Shown piece by piece: positions 42,970 to 53,276 of a stretch of DNA of 64,000 nt. This DNA is from Hyphomicrobiales bacterium (GTDB lineage Bacteria; Pseudomonadota; Alphaproteobacteria; Rhizobiales; Aestuariivirgaceae). The notes under the pieces were generated by a model. It did not search any database and had not been told where the DNA came from. It saw nothing but the letters and a program-made list of their open reading frames with translations. Within the stretch, counting starts at the first letter, position 1, and each line of letters opens with the position of its first letter. The stretch lies in the NCBI GenBank assembly GCA_025359215.1, contig JANYHE010000123.1, forward strand, positions 62,001-126,000, read 5' to 3'. The position numbers and the translations under genes are program-made.

Positions 42970-43947
42970 ATGGCCACTTTTGTTTTTTCTCATCCTGCGT
43001 CAATGGCGCATGTCACCCCCGACGGGCACCCCGAACGCATAGACCGCATTCGGGCTGTGCATGATGTTTTGCGCTCGCTCCATTTCAAAAACATTGTTCA
43101 TCGTGAAGCTCCGCTGGGCCGCGAGGAAGATATTATCCGCGCTCACACCGAAGAGCATTATCAGCACATTTTAGCGTCTGCGCCTGAGCATGGATTTGAA
43201 TATCTCGACTCCGACACAATAATGTCTGAAGGGTCGCTTGCCGCTGCATTGCGCGCCGTGGGCGGAGCCAATGCGGCAGTGGATGCGGTATTTAAAGGTG
43301 AAGCGCAAAATGCATTCCTTGCCATGCGCCCACCTGGCCACCACGCAGAACATAACCGTGCCATGGGTTTTTGCATGTTTAACCAAGCCGCCATTGCTGC
43401 ACTCTACGCGCGCCATAAATATGATGCGGAGCGCGTGGCGGTAATTGATTTTGATGTGCACCACGGCAATGGCACGCAAGATATTTTCTGGTCCGATGCT
43501 GATTTGTTTTATGGCTCCACCCATCAAATGCCGCTCTATCCTGGCTCAGGTGCCGCCAGCGAAACGGGAGTAGGCAATATATTCAATGCACCCCTGAAAG
43601 CAGGCGATGGCGGCCCCGCGTTCAAAGAAGCAATGAAGAATAAAATTCTCACCAACCTCAACGCCTTTGAACCTGATTTGATTATCATCTCCGCCGGATT
43701 TGATGCCCACATCCGCGATCCATTGGGGTCGCTGGAGCTGGTGGAAGAAGATTTCGCTTGGATCACATTGCAACTCATGGAAATTGCCCAAACCCATTGT
43801 GAAGGGCGAATTGTTTCGGTGCTGGAAGGTGGCTATGATTTGCAAGGGCTGGCAGGCGGTGTCGGTATTCACTTGCAGGCACTCATGCATGGTTCTGCAG
43901 TGATGGGCAGTGAAGAACAAGACGACGAAGAGGACGAGGAACAATAA
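42970..43947 (+). CDS. Histone deacetylase-family (acetoin utilisation/AcuC-like) protein
   Basis: [61 protein letters not shown]; acidic C-terminal tail [11 protein letters not shown]. Confidence 0.94.
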   Translation: MATFVFSHPASMAHVTPDGHPERIDRIRAVHDVLRSLHFKNIVHREAPLGREEDIIRAHTEEHYQHILASAPEHGFEYLDSDTIMSEGSLAAALRAVGGANAAVDAVFKGEAQNAFLAMRPPGHHAEHNRAMGFCMFNQAAIAALYARHKYDAERVAVIDFDVHHGNGTQDIFWSDADLFYGSTHQMPLYPGSGAASETGVGNIFNAPLKAGDGGPAFKEAMKNKILTNLNAFEPDLIIISAGFDAHIRDPLGSLELVEEDFAWITLQLMEIAQTHCEGRIVSVLEGGYDLQGLAGGVGIHLQALMHGSAVMGSEEQDDEEDEEQ

Positions 43948-44192
43948 TGGCCGACGAATTGGATATCAAAACCCTCTCCTTTGAAAAGGCTTTGGCAGCA
44001 CTTGAGGAGATCGTTTCCAAATTGGAATCGGGCCGTGTGGACTTGGAAGAGTCGATCAAGATCTATGAACGCGGCGAAGCCCTGCGCAAACATTGCGAAA
44101 CCAAATTAGCCGAGGCCGAAGCTCGCATTGAAAAAATCACCTTGGGTGCCAATGGCAAACCCACAGGCACAACGCCGCTTGATGTGGAATGA
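43947..44192 (+). CDS. xseB: Exodeoxyribonuclease VII small subunit
   Basis: [55 protein letters not shown]. Confidence 0.96.
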   Translation: MADELDIKTLSFEKALAALEEIVSKLESGRVDLEESIKIYERGEALRKHCETKLAEAEARIEKITLGANGKPTGTTPLDVE

Positions 44193-44914
44193 TCCGTCAA
44201 CGTCTCGATGAAGCGCTGGTGGCGAGACAACTTTATTCTAGTCGCGCTCGTGCGCGTGATGCTATTTTGCGCGGCACAATTCTGGTTGATGGAGAACCCG
44301 CCCGCAAGCCATCGCAAATGGTGTTGCAAGATGCGGCGCTAACCACGGCCGATGAAGCGCAGAAATATGTTTCGCGTTCGGCCCTGAAACTCGTTCATGC
44401 GCTTGATCATTTTGGCATTAATCCAGAAGGCCGAGTGTGTTTAGACATTGGCGCATCGACGGGTGGATTCACGCAAGTGTTGTTGCAGCGCGGTGCTGAA
44501 CATGTGTTCGCCATTGATGTGGGCCATGATCAAATGATGCTGGAAGGCCCCAAGATCACATTACATGAAGGGCTTAATGCAAGGGATTTGGAGCTCGAAC
44601 ACATCTCTCCAAAAGTCTCCCTAATCCTTTGTGATGTAAGCTTTATTCCACTTCGCATCGCATTACCAAAAGCTCTGAGTTTGGTTGAAGCAGGTGCTGA
44701 TTTAATTGCGCTTATTAAACCACAATTTGAAGTGGGCAGGCAAGGTGTCACTCGTGGCGGCATGGTGAAAGACGAAGCAGCACATGAGCGCGTGTGTGTC
44801 GAAGTGGCAGCCTTTCTGGTGGCCTCCGGGTGGGAAGTACTTGGCATTATCCCATCCCCCATGGATGGTGGCGACGGCAATGTTGAGTTCTTGATCGCAG
44901 CGAAGAAGACTTGA
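44189..44914 (+). CDS. TlyA-family rRNA methyltransferase/hemolysin A homologue
   Basis: S4 domain start [56 protein letters not shown]. Confidence 0.95.
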   Translation: MIRQRLDEALVARQLYSSRARARDAILRGTILVDGEPARKPSQMVLQDAALTTADEAQKYVSRSALKLVHALDHFGINPEGRVCLDIGASTGGFTQVLLQRGAEHVFAIDVGHDQMMLEGPKITLHEGLNARDLELEHISPKVSLILCDVSFIPLRIALPKALSLVEAGADLIALIKPQFEVGRQGVTRGGMVKDEAAHERVCVEVAAFLVASGWEVLGIIPSPMDGGDGNVEFLIAAKKT

Positions 44915-44917
44915 TTT

Positions 44918-45053
44918 CTTATCCCTTTTCGCGAAGCGGGGAGGGTGGATCGCGAAGCGAGACGGGTGGGGAGTTTATAGTCGGATACTGTATTCGTTGC
45001 TGCCACCCCATCCGGCGCAAGAGCGCCACCTTTCCCGCTAGCGGAGAAGGAGG
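44918..45053. repeat. Palindromic intergenic element, subfamily B copy 3
   Basis: CTTATCCCTTTTCGCGAAGCGGGGAGGGTGGATCGCGAAGCGAGACGGGTGGGGAG...CCACCCCATCCGGCGCAAGAGCGCCACCTTTCCCGCTAGCGGAGAAGG; same layout as 28477 and 28961 copies, divergent centre. Confidence 0.85.
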
Positions 45054-45070
45054 AGTTTAGGATTCAACAA

Positions 45071-46213
45071 TTAAATCTCCTTCAGCGCCTGCTCAATATC
45101 GGCGACCAAATCATTCACATTTTCGATACCAATTGATAACCGCACTAGATTATCGGGCAAGGTGCTGGTGGGGCCTTCCACGGTTTTGCGATGCTCTGCC
45201 AAACTCTCAACTCCACCCAAAGATGTCGCTGGGATGATCACTTTCAAAAGCGTGCAGAATTTTTTGGAGCCTGCAAAATCAGATTTCAAAAGCAAACTCA
45301 TCATGCCGCCATAGCCATTGGTCATCTGCCGTCGCGCAATCGCGTAACTGGGATGCGTGGCCAGTCCAGGGTAGAGCACGCGCTCAACTTTCGGATGATT
45401 TGAAAAATGCCGGGCAATGGCCAGCGCATTGTTTGAAGCTTGTGCATAACGCACAAACAATGTGCGCATGCCGCGCATGAGCAACCAGCAATCAAAAGGT
45501 GCGAGAGGCGAACTCGATTTTGTGCGCAGCCACTTTAATTCATTCCAGCGCGGGTTCACATCGCGCGTGATAAGTCCACCTGCCAACACATCAGAATGGC
45601 CGTTGAGATATTTTGTAACCGAATGGAAAACAATATCCGCGCCAAAGGTCAAAGGCTGTGTTGTGACGGCACCAGTGGCCGTTGCATCAACAGCAAGGAT
45701 TGCACCAACTTTATGGGCAGCCTTCGCCACCTCTTCAATATCAATCACATCCCATGTCGGGTTGATAGGCGTTTCAATCCATACCAAATCAGTGTTGGAT
45801 CTGATTGCGCCAACTAAGGCACCGGGAATATTTGAATCAACCAGAGTTAGTGTAATCCGGCCTTTGGCTTCGAGGCGTTGCAGCCACTCTCTGGTGTTGT
45901 AGTACATAACATCGAGCGAAACCACATGCGCACCTTGCGGAATAGTTTCAAACAGGGTTGTGATTGCAGCCATGCCAGAGGCAAATAATAAAGCGGCTTT
46001 ACCATGCTCAAGCTCAGCCAGAATGTCCTCCGCCTGCCATAAATTGGGGCTGCCGTTGCGAACATAGTTTTCTTTGAGCAGGGGTTCATAATTCTCATCG
46101 CGTGCATAAGTCGTCGATAAGTAAAGCGGCGGAACCACAGCGCCCGTAGTTTGGTCGGTGGCGCGAAGCGCGTGCGCCGCCACAGTTTCAGGCCGCAGTT
46201 TATCGTTAGACAT
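45071..46213 (-). CDS. Cystathionine beta-lyase / trans-sulfuration PLP enzyme
   Basis: PPLYLSTTYARDENYEPLLKENYVRNGSPNLWQAEDILAELEHGKAALLFASGMAA, FHSVTKYLNGHSDVLAGG PLP lysine; internal start preferred. Confidence 0.92.
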   Translation of the reverse strand: MSNDKLRPETVAAHALRATDQTTGAVVPPLYLSTTYARDENYEPLLKENYVRNGSPNLWQAEDILAELEHGKAALLFASGMAAITTLFETIPQGAHVVSLDVMYYNTREWLQRLEAKGRITLTLVDSNIPGALVGAIRSNTDLVWIETPINPTWDVIDIEEVAKAAHKVGAILAVDATATGAVTTQPLTFGADIVFHSVTKYLNGHSDVLAGGLITRDVNPRWNELKWLRTKSSSPLAPFDCWLLMRGMRTLFVRYAQASNNALAIARHFSNHPKVERVLYPGLATHPSYAIARRQMTNGYGGMMSLLLKSDFAGSKKFCTLLKVIIPATSLGGVESLAEHRKTVEGPTSTLPDNLVRLSIGIENVNDLVADIEQALKEI

Positions 46214-46955
46214 GTTGTCCGCCATTGATAAGAATTTCAGCTCCAGTGATGTAGCTTGAATCATTTGTGCAGAGGAAATAGATCGCCTTGGCAACTTCCT
46301 CTGGCTGGCCCAAGCGTTGCAATGGGAGTTGCTCAACTATTTTTTCAGTGCCTGGAGACAGAATTGCGGTTTCGATTTCGCCCGGCGAAATTGCATTCAC
46401 ACGAACGCCGCGCGGGCCAAAATCTGCCGCCATTTCACGGGTGAGCGAGGCCAGAGCTGCTTTTGATGTGGAATAAGCAGCGCCAGCAAAGGGATGAACA
46501 CGAGAACCAGCGATGGAAGTTACGTTCACCACAGCACCCTTGGCCGTGGTCAACTCGTCAATCAGCCCGCGTGCCAGCATGATGGGCGCAAAGAAATTCA
46601 CTTGAAACACGCGCTTCCATTCATCTTCATCTGATTCAATGGCATTGAGTCGCGCACCACCCGCCTTTTTGGGGCTGATAGCAGCGTTGTTGATTAATGC
46701 GTGAAGCCCGCCGCCATGTTTTTGCAACTTATCGCGCATCACCAAAATCGCTCGCGCCGTATCTTCTGAAGAAGCAAGGTCAACCACGATATGATCTTCC
46801 GGCCCAGCATCCCATGGGCAATCATCAGGAAATGGGTGGCGCGAGCAAGTAATCACCCGCCAGCCCGCAGTGGAAAAGCGCTTCACCGTGGCATGGCCTA
46901 TGCCTCGCGAAGCGCCTGTCAGAATAAGAGTTTTGCGTTGATCAGAATTGGGCAT
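46206..46955 (-). CDS. SDR-family oxidoreductase
   Basis: LILTGASRGIGHATVKRFS, NNAAISP, YSTSKAALASLTREMA. Confidence 0.94.
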   Translation of the reverse strand: MPNSDQRKTLILTGASRGIGHATVKRFSTAGWRVITCSRHPFPDDCPWDAGPEDHIVVDLASSEDTARAILVMRDKLQKHGGGLHALINNAAISPKKAGGARLNAIESDEDEWKRVFQVNFFAPIMLARGLIDELTTAKGAVVNVTSIAGSRVHPFAGAAYSTSKAALASLTREMAADFGPRGVRVNAISPGEIETAILSPGTEKIVEQLPLQRLGQPEEVAKAIYFLCTNDSSYITGAEILINGGQHV

Positions 46956-46958
46956 GAA

Positions 46959-47591
46959 TTATGGATACAACTTTGCCTTGGTCCAACCAGCACTTTGATT
47001 TTCTCGCCGGAAAACCACCCGGTCATGCAAGCGGAAGGGCCTGTCGTGCCAGAACTCAATGGAAAGAGGCAGAATGCGAAAGCCACTCCAATGGGGTGGG
47101 CGCGGCACGGTGCCTATTGCATATTTGGCAGCATACATGGCCACTGAAGTTTCCAACGCAAAGTGGCCTTCCAAAGGGCGTGACTGCGCACTGGCCCATG
47201 CGCCAATGCGTGAATCGCGAGGGCGCGAATTGAAATAGGCATCGGCTTCTGCAGCGGTTACTTTTTCCACGAGGCCGCGCACCCGCACTTGGCGGCGCAA
47301 TGATTTCCAATGCCACATTACGGCAGCCTTCATGGTGGCCTGAATTTCTTGGCCCTTTTGGCTTTCGTAATTGGTGTAAAACACAAACCCTTTTTCGTCG
47401 AAGTCCTTCAACAAAACCATGCGAACGTTTGGCAGTCCTTCTTCGTCCACGGTTGAAAGTGCCATAGCATTGGGATCATTGGGTTCAGATTTTTCAGCAT
47501 CCTTCATCCATTCGGCAAACAACGCGAAGGGATCATTGCGCTCAGTGAAACCTTGCTGAGCAGTGGTGACGGCGAGACGTTCTAAATCCAT
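46959..47591 (-). CDS. pdxH: Pyridoxamine 5'-phosphate oxidase
   Basis: [62 protein letters not shown]-terminal [24 protein letters not shown]. Confidence 0.96.
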   Translation of the reverse strand: MDLERLAVTTAQQGFTERNDPFALFAEWMKDAEKSEPNDPNAMALSTVDEEGLPNVRMVLLKDFDEKGFVFYTNYESQKGQEIQATMKAAVMWHWKSLRRQVRVRGLVEKVTAAEADAYFNSRPRDSRIGAWASAQSRPLEGHFALETSVAMYAAKYAIGTVPRPPHWSGFRILPLSIEFWHDRPFRLHDRVVFRRENQSAGWTKAKLYP

Positions 47592-48115
47592 TATTTTTCA
47601 ACAATCGCTTTCAAGTTTGCAAGGCCGGCTTCAAAATCTTTACCCACCACTTTGTCCATATCCATAAACATATGCATGGCCTTCATCATGAGATTTAGAT
47701 TTCCGCGCATTTCCCAATTAATTGTTGTTGCACCACCCTTTGGTGCCAGTGTGAATTCGGTCACATTATCGGCCTTAAAAGGTTTCAAAAAATGCAAATC
47801 AAGTTGCACCTTGGAAGAGGGAACCGAGTTGGTAATCTCCATCGAACCTTCACCCACTTTCTTATTCCCTAGCCAAGCATATTTTGCCCCTTTGCCCGAT
47901 GCTGGGCCAGTGTAATTGCGCTGCATAGAGGGGTCCATCTTGTCCCATGGTGACCAGTTCGCCCAGTTCTTAAAGTCATTAATCTGGGCAAACACTTTGT
48001 CAGGCGATGCATTGAGTGTGGCACTACGTGACATTGAAAATGTGCTGGGCCTGCTGTTGGCCAACAGCAAAAATGCGATGATAACGATTGCGATAAAAAC
48101 AAGTGCAGTTAACAT
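47591..48115 (-). CDS. SRPBCC-family (polyketide cyclase-like) membrane-anchored protein
   Basis: N-terminal [41 protein letters not shown]. Confidence 0.88.
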   Translation of the reverse strand: MLTALVFIAIVIIAFLLLANSRPSTFSMSRSATLNASPDKVFAQINDFKNWANWSPWDKMDPSMQRNYTGPASGKGAKYAWLGNKKVGEGSMEITNSVPSSKVQLDLHFLKPFKADNVTEFTLAPKGGATTINWEMRGNLNLMMKAMHMFMDMDKVVGKDFEAGLANLKAIVEK

Positions 48116-48196
48116 GGCGCTCTCCCTCAAGGCTTAGTAAAACAAGCATAGAGCCTATTGAGGGTTCCCGTCCAGCCCGTTGCAACTGTCAAGCGC

Positions 48197-48841
48197 CTAA
48201 CTCTTTTTGTAAACCAAATGCAAAGCCCCTTCACCTCCTGCCACTTCGACATTCGCATAGCCAAGCCCTGGCAAGTCAATACCTAAAAGCAGGTTCTCTC
48301 CCGCCCCAAGAACAGCAGGAGAAATGGCAAGATGCAGATGATCAACCAACCCGGCCTGCAGGAATTGCCGCACAGTGTGAACCCCGCCACTCAATCGCAC
48401 ATCTTTTCCGGCAGCAGCAGCTTTGGCTTTTTTCAGCACCTCAGCGGGAGAGCCTGTCACAAATTCAAAGACCGTTCCACCTTCCATAACCATGGGCGGT
48501 CTTGGATAATGCGTCATCACAAAAACGGGTGTGTGATAAGGCGGGTTCGGCCCCCACCAGCCTTTCCAACCATCATCGGGCCATTCGCCACGTTGCGGCC
48601 CAAACATGTTTCGACCCATGATGGCTGCACCGATATTCTCAAAACCGTGCGAGGCAAATGCATCATCAACGCCTGTCGAGCCCTCTGTTTTGCCAAACAT
48701 TTTTTGGAATGATTTGGTCGCAACGAACCATTTGCTCAATACCATTCCACCTTCACCGAAGGGATTCTCGAAACTCTGATTAAGGCCCGTGGAAAAACCA
48801 TCCACTGACATCAAAAAACTTTCAACGCGTAATTTGCTCAT
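48197..48841 (-). CDS. Dihydrofolate reductase/RibD-C-family protein
   Basis: KLRVESFLMSVDGFSTGLNQ, IMGRNMFGPQRGEW, DVRLSGGVHTVRQFLQAGLVDHLHLAISPAVLGAGENL. Confidence 0.9.
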   Translation of the reverse strand: MSKLRVESFLMSVDGFSTGLNQSFENPFGEGGMVLSKWFVATKSFQKMFGKTEGSTGVDDAFASHGFENIGAAIMGRNMFGPQRGEWPDDGWKGWWGPNPPYHTPVFVMTHYPRPPMVMEGGTVFEFVTGSPAEVLKKAKAAAAGKDVRLSGGVHTVRQFLQAGLVDHLHLAISPAVLGAGENLLLGIDLPGLGYANVEVAGGEGALHLVYKKS

Positions 48842-48850
48842 TCTGTTCTC

Positions 48851-49822
48851 CTAATTTTGAGCGAGATAGCTTTGCAGCTTATCCAGCGAACCCGTCCAGC
48901 CCTGCCGCATGCCATGATGTGCGGCAGCGAAGGTTGACGCCTCTGCATCGCTTACCTGCGCATTGATCCATGTTATCCGCAAGAGGGTTTGCTTTTCACC
49001 CTCCGGCACAAAGTCAAAAATTGTCTCCATTTCTTTCGGCCAATCAGGCACCATGGGATGCGTAGTCACGCCGCCATCTTTGTCGGAAAAATTTTGCGCA
49101 TAAACCAGCTGCGAATAAGGCGTGATGACTTTGTAGTGAACCATGCCCCACATTTCTTGGCCCTCTGGAGTTGCTATTCCATAATGATAAGTGCCGCCGG
49201 GTTTAAAGTCTTGCTGAGCCGAGATCACCGTTGTTCCAGCAGGCGACATCCATTCTTTGAGATGTTCAATCTTCGTGCAGGCTTCAAATAATCTCTGTTG
49301 CGAAACTGGGAAACTCCTTTCAATCACAAATTTGTTGAGCGGATTTGCCATGGGCGCAACATAGGCAGCAAGACGCTCCAAGTTCTGCCTGCCACCTTCA
49401 GCTGCAAACTGTGCAACAGCATTACGCGCCTCCATTGTCGCTTCCGTCATGCGCAATTCGATGCGGGTTTTATTGCCTTCTTCAAACAATTCTAATTCGC
49501 CCAAAAAGCGGTGACCACTCACATCATCCTCACCACCGTCATGGTCAAATGCCAAATAGGATGGTGGTGTAACCGTGCGGTAGATGATGCGGTTGGGCCA
49601 ATCCTTGCCATCGGGCCCATGCATGGTGAAAAGCCACTGCCCACCCACTTTCACATCCATTTGTTTGATTGTGTTGGTGAACCCATCCGGCCCCCAAAAA
49701 TGTTTAATGTGATCAGGCGTGGTCAATACAGCCCAAACCAAATCACGCGGGGCATTGAGCACGCGTGTGGTGATGATTTGGTGTTTGTCGCTCGGCAATA
49801 TCGTGCGGGTCAATCCAGTCAT
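48851..49822 (-). CDS. Tandem AHSA1/SRPBCC-domain protein
   Basis: Two AHSA1-like halves: ITTRVLNAPRDLVWAVLTTPDHIKHFWGPDGFTN... and FVIERSFPVSQQRLFEACTKIEHLKEWMSPAGTT... Confidence 0.88.
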   Translation of the reverse strand: MTGLTRTILPSDKHQIITTRVLNAPRDLVWAVLTTPDHIKHFWGPDGFTNTIKQMDVKVGGQWLFTMHGPDGKDWPNRIIYRTVTPPSYLAFDHDGGEDDVSGHRFLGELELFEEGNKTRIELRMTEATMEARNAVAQFAAEGGRQNLERLAAYVAPMANPLNKFVIERSFPVSQQRLFEACTKIEHLKEWMSPAGTTVISAQQDFKPGGTYHYGIATPEGQEMWGMVHYKVITPYSQLVYAQNFSDKDGGVTTHPMVPDWPKEMETIFDFVPEGEKQTLLRITWINAQVSDAEASTFAAAHHGMRQGWTGSLDKLQSYLAQN

Positions 49823-50151
49823 TGTTTAGTTTCCTTCAAGCTGTGCAAATAAGTTTCGAGCCGGTCCAGCCGCTGCTCCCACATCTCATGATAATCTTGC
49901 ATCCAAGTCGCCACTTCGGTCAGCCCCCCCTCGGCAAGCCTGCAAGGACGAGATTGCGCATTGCGGCCTTGTGTAATTAATCCCGCCGCGGTCAAAACTT
50001 TGAGATGTTTAGAAATGGCAGGCAGGCTCATCGAAAAAGGTTGCGCTAATTCATTGACTGACGTTTCTCCCAGTTTCAGTCGCGCCAGAATTGCCCTCCG
50101 TGTAGGGTCCGCTAGAGCTTGCAATTTGAGGCTGAGCCGGTCTTCGTCCAT
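49819..50151 (-). CDS. ArsR-family transcriptional regulator
   Basis: LQALADPTRRAILARLKLGETSVNELAQPFSMSLPAISKHLKVLTAAGLITQGRNAQSRPCRL winged HTH. Confidence 0.94.
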   Translation of the reverse strand: MDEDRLSLKLQALADPTRRAILARLKLGETSVNELAQPFSMSLPAISKHLKVLTAAGLITQGRNAQSRPCRLAEGGLTEVATWMQDYHEMWEQRLDRLETYLHSLKETKQ

Positions 50152-50580
50152 CTATTTCAGCCAGCTTCTGTTCAAAACCAGCACATTGCCTGGCCCGCAT
50201 ATAGCCGCGAACAACATGCCCGCAGCCATAGGAAAATGGCTAACAAAGGCACCAAAGTGCAACCCTTCCGGATCGGTCCAGCCACTGGGGCCATGAAAGG
50301 CAAAGGCCAGAAACAAGACATAAAGCGCGCCAAGTAAATTGGCCTCACGAAAATAGGCTCCAGTTAAATAGGCCAAGACCAGACCAAGTTCGAACAGTGC
50401 CGCAAGCCAGTTCAACACCATTGGAAAGGGAAAACCTGCGGCCGCAATTTGTTGTGAAATCATAGTCGACATGGCCACTTTGCCAACCAGTGCCAACGCG
50501 AACATGGCCGCCATGATAAATCTCGCCAAGAGCAACGCTCCGGTTTTCCATCCTGAAAAATCCATTATTTCCTCCATCAT
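50152..50580 (-). CDS. DoxX-family membrane protein
   Basis: 4 TM segments; LLLARFIMAAMFALALVGKVA...AGFPFPMVLNWLAALFELGLVLAYLTG. Confidence 0.85.
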   Translation of the reverse strand: MMEEIMDFSGWKTGALLLARFIMAAMFALALVGKVAMSTMISQQIAAAGFPFPMVLNWLAALFELGLVLAYLTGAYFREANLLGALYVLFLAFAFHGPSGWTDPEGLHFGAFVSHFPMAAGMLFAAICGPGNVLVLNRSWLK

Positions 50581-50588
50581 TTAACTGT

Positions 50589-50616
50589 ATATTTAATTAA
50601 CTAGTAAGTTAAATAT
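50589..50616. promoter_or_regulatory. Putative operator for the doxX-arsR-AHSA1-DHFR operon
   Basis: Inverted repeat ATATTTAA-N12-TTAAATAT just upstream of the first gene of an operon that encodes an ArsR regulator. Confidence 0.5.
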
Positions 50617-50761
50617 ATCTACTGTCGCCTTAAGTCAAGCCCACCACTTGCTGGAAAGTCTTGTAACTTTTCGTAACCTGCCGTTACTTTCTTTCTGCCC
50701 TTACCTATGCCAGAACGCGCCTAAGAGAGCTTCGAGCTAAACATTGGGTAATGGGATAATT

Positions 50762-51586
50762 ATGACTTTGAAATCGGGTATAATGGCAGGCAAACGCGGC
50801 TTGATCATGGGTGTTGCAAATAATCGTTCAATCGCGTGGGGAATTGCGCGGGCCTGTGCTGATCATGGTGCTGAACTGGCTTTCACCTATCAAGGCGATG
50901 CGTTGAAAAAGCGCGTTGAACCCTTAGCCGCCGAAGTGAATTCGCCTCTGGTTTTGCCATGTGATGTGAGCGACATGGCCTCCATCGATGCCACGTTTGA
51001 TGCAATTAAAGAAAAATGGGGCAGCCTCGATTTTGTGGTCCACGCCATTGGCTTTTCTGACAAGAATGAGTTGACTGGTCGCTATGTCGATACCTCAGCC
51101 GAAAACTTCACCAAGACCATGTTTATCAGCGTTTACAGCTTCACAGCCGTTGCTCAACGCGCCGAAAAAATGATGCCCAATGGTGGCTCACTTCTCACGC
51201 TCACTTACTACGGTGCAGAAAAATGGATGCCGCATTATAATGTCATGGGCGTTGCCAAAGCCGGGCTCGAAGCCTCAGTGCGCTATATGGCGGCTGACTT
51301 AGGCGTGAAAAACATCCGCGTGAATGCTATTTCTGCTGGCCCTATCAAAACTCTCGCAGCGTCCGGCATCAGTGACTTCCGTTACATTCTCAAATGGAAT
51401 GAATATAACTCGCCGCTCCGCCGCACGGTGACTACTGAAGAAGTAGGCGATGCTGGCATGTATTTCTTGTCGGATTTATCACGCGGCGTAACGGGCGAAA
51501 TTCATCATGTCGATTCAGGTTATCATGTTGTTGGCATGAAAAACCCGGAAGCCCCTGATATGTCGGTTGAAAATGCTCCTGAGTAA
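50762..51586 (+). CDS. fabI: Enoyl-[acyl-carrier-protein] reductase (FabI)
   Basis: GLIMGVANNRSIAWGIARACADHGAELAFTYQGDALKKRVEPLA, LLTLTYYGAEKWMPHYNVMGVAKAGLEASVRYMA. Confidence 0.97.
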   Translation: MTLKSGIMAGKRGLIMGVANNRSIAWGIARACADHGAELAFTYQGDALKKRVEPLAAEVNSPLVLPCDVSDMASIDATFDAIKEKWGSLDFVVHAIGFSDKNELTGRYVDTSAENFTKTMFISVYSFTAVAQRAEKMMPNGGSLLTLTYYGAEKWMPHYNVMGVAKAGLEASVRYMAADLGVKNIRVNAISAGPIKTLAASGISDFRYILKWNEYNSPLRRTVTTEEVGDAGMYFLSDLSRGVTGEIHHVDSGYHVVGMKNPEAPDMSVENAPE

Positions 51587-52181
51587 CCTGCCGATCTTAT
51601 ATTTCATCCGCCATGGTGAAACCGATTGGAACAAGCAGGGTCTCATTCAAGGTTCAATCGACACCGAGCTCAACGCCCATGGCATTGAACAAGCCAAAGA
51701 GGTCGCACGCGCACTGTCTGAAAAAGCGGGTGAATTTGATCGGTTCGATTTCGTCGTCAGCCCGCAGCTCCGTGCCCGCCAGACCATGAATTATATCGCA
51801 ACAGCCTTGAAGCTCGATGAAGGCGAAATAAAAATTGAACCGCGCGTACGCGAATTGGGATTTGGTATTTGGGAAAACCGGCCGTTTTGGGAATTGAAAG
51901 ATTCTCCAATCTATCCGGCTGATGCCGAAACCCGTTATGATTGGCGCCCCGAAGGCGGCGAAAGCTATGCAGACGGCGTGGCCCGCGTTGATGATTGGTT
52001 GACAACGGTTGACCGCCCAACACTGGTGGTCGCCCATGGCGCAGTCGGTCGTTGCTTGATGGGCCATGTGGCAGGACTGTCACCTGCGCAGATTGTTTCA
52101 TTAAAAACGCCACAAGGCTGCTACTGCCGCTTGCAACAGGGCCAGATTGATTGGTTTGACGCCAACCACGATGCAGCTTAA
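51567..52181 (+). CDS. Histidine phosphatase/phosphoglycerate mutase-family protein
   Basis: LYFIRHGETDWNKQGLIQGSIDTELNAHGIEQA RHGE motif. Confidence 0.94.
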   Translation: MKMLLSNLPILYFIRHGETDWNKQGLIQGSIDTELNAHGIEQAKEVARALSEKAGEFDRFDFVVSPQLRARQTMNYIATALKLDEGEIKIEPRVRELGFGIWENRPFWELKDSPIYPADAETRYDWRPEGGESYADGVARVDDWLTTVDRPTLVVAHGAVGRCLMGHVAGLSPAQIVSLKTPQGCYCRLQQGQIDWFDANHDAA

Positions 52182-52190
52182 TTAGATTGC

Positions 52191-53276
52191 ATGTCACACA
52201 ACACCTTTGGCCATCTGTTCCGCATCACAACGTTCGGCGAAAGCCATGGGCCAGCCATTGGTTGCGTGGTGGATGGTTGCCCGCCCGGCATTTTGCTCAC
52301 GCCAGACGATATTCAAGGCTTTCTTGATAAGCGCAAACCTGGCCAAAATCGCTTCACCACGCAGCGCCGCGAAGCTGATGAGGTTAAAATTCTCTCAGGC
52401 GTGTTTGAAGATGAACGCAGTGGCGGCCCGCGCACCACGGGTGCACCGATTATGTTGATGATCGAAAACACCGATCAGCGTTCCAAAGACTATTCCGAAA
52501 TTCGCGAGAGCTATCGCCCCGGCCATGCTGATTTCACCTATGATGCAAAATATGGCATTCGCGATTATCGTGGTGGAGGCAGGTCAAGTGCCCGTGAAAC
52601 TGCAAGCCGTGTGGCTGGTGGTGCTGTGGCACGCAAGGTGATTCCAAACGTCACCATTCGTGGCGCTATGGTGCAAATGGGCCCTCATAAAATTGAAAAG
52701 AAGAACTGGGATTGGTCTGAAGTCGATCGTAATCCGTTTTTCTGCCCTGATGCAAAAGCTGCTGCGGAATGGGAGATTTATCTGGACGGCATTCGCAAAT
52801 CAGGGTCCTCCTGTGGCGCGGTGATTGAAGTCACAGCCTCTGGTGTTCCAGCTGGCTGGGGCGCACCAATTTATGCGAAATTAGATTCGGAACTCGCCGC
52901 CGCCATGATGACCATCAACGCTGTCAAAGGTGTTGAAATAGGCGATGGCTTTGCCTCCGCGGCTTTAACGGGCGAAACCAATGCCGATGAAATTCGGATG
53001 CGCCACGGCAAGCCCGAATTCACTTCAAACCATGCAGGTGGTATACTAGGGGGCATATCCTCAGGCCAAGACGTGGTCGTGCGATTTGCTGTAAAACCCA
53101 CGTCATCAATTTTAACAGCGCGCAAAACGGTGACAGCCAAGGGCGAGGACGCTGACATCATCACCAAAGGCAGGCATGATCCATGCGTGGGCATTCGCGC
53201 TGTTCCTGTGGGCGAAGCGATGATGGCCATTGTGTTGGCCGATCAATTTTTAAGGCACCGAGGGCAGGTGGGTTAA
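52191..53276 (+). CDS. aroC: Chorismate synthase
   Basis: [75 protein letters not shown]. Confidence 0.98.
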   Translation: MSHNTFGHLFRITTFGESHGPAIGCVVDGCPPGILLTPDDIQGFLDKRKPGQNRFTTQRREADEVKILSGVFEDERSGGPRTTGAPIMLMIENTDQRSKDYSEIRESYRPGHADFTYDAKYGIRDYRGGGRSSARETASRVAGGAVARKVIPNVTIRGAMVQMGPHKIEKKNWDWSEVDRNPFFCPDAKAAAEWEIYLDGIRKSGSSCGAVIEVTASGVPAGWGAPIYAKLDSELAAAMMTINAVKGVEIGDGFASAALTGETNADEIRMRHGKPEFTSNHAGGILGGISSGQDVVVRFAVKPTSSILTARKTVTAKGEDADIITKGRHDPCVGIRAVPVGEAMMAIVLADQFLRHRGQVG

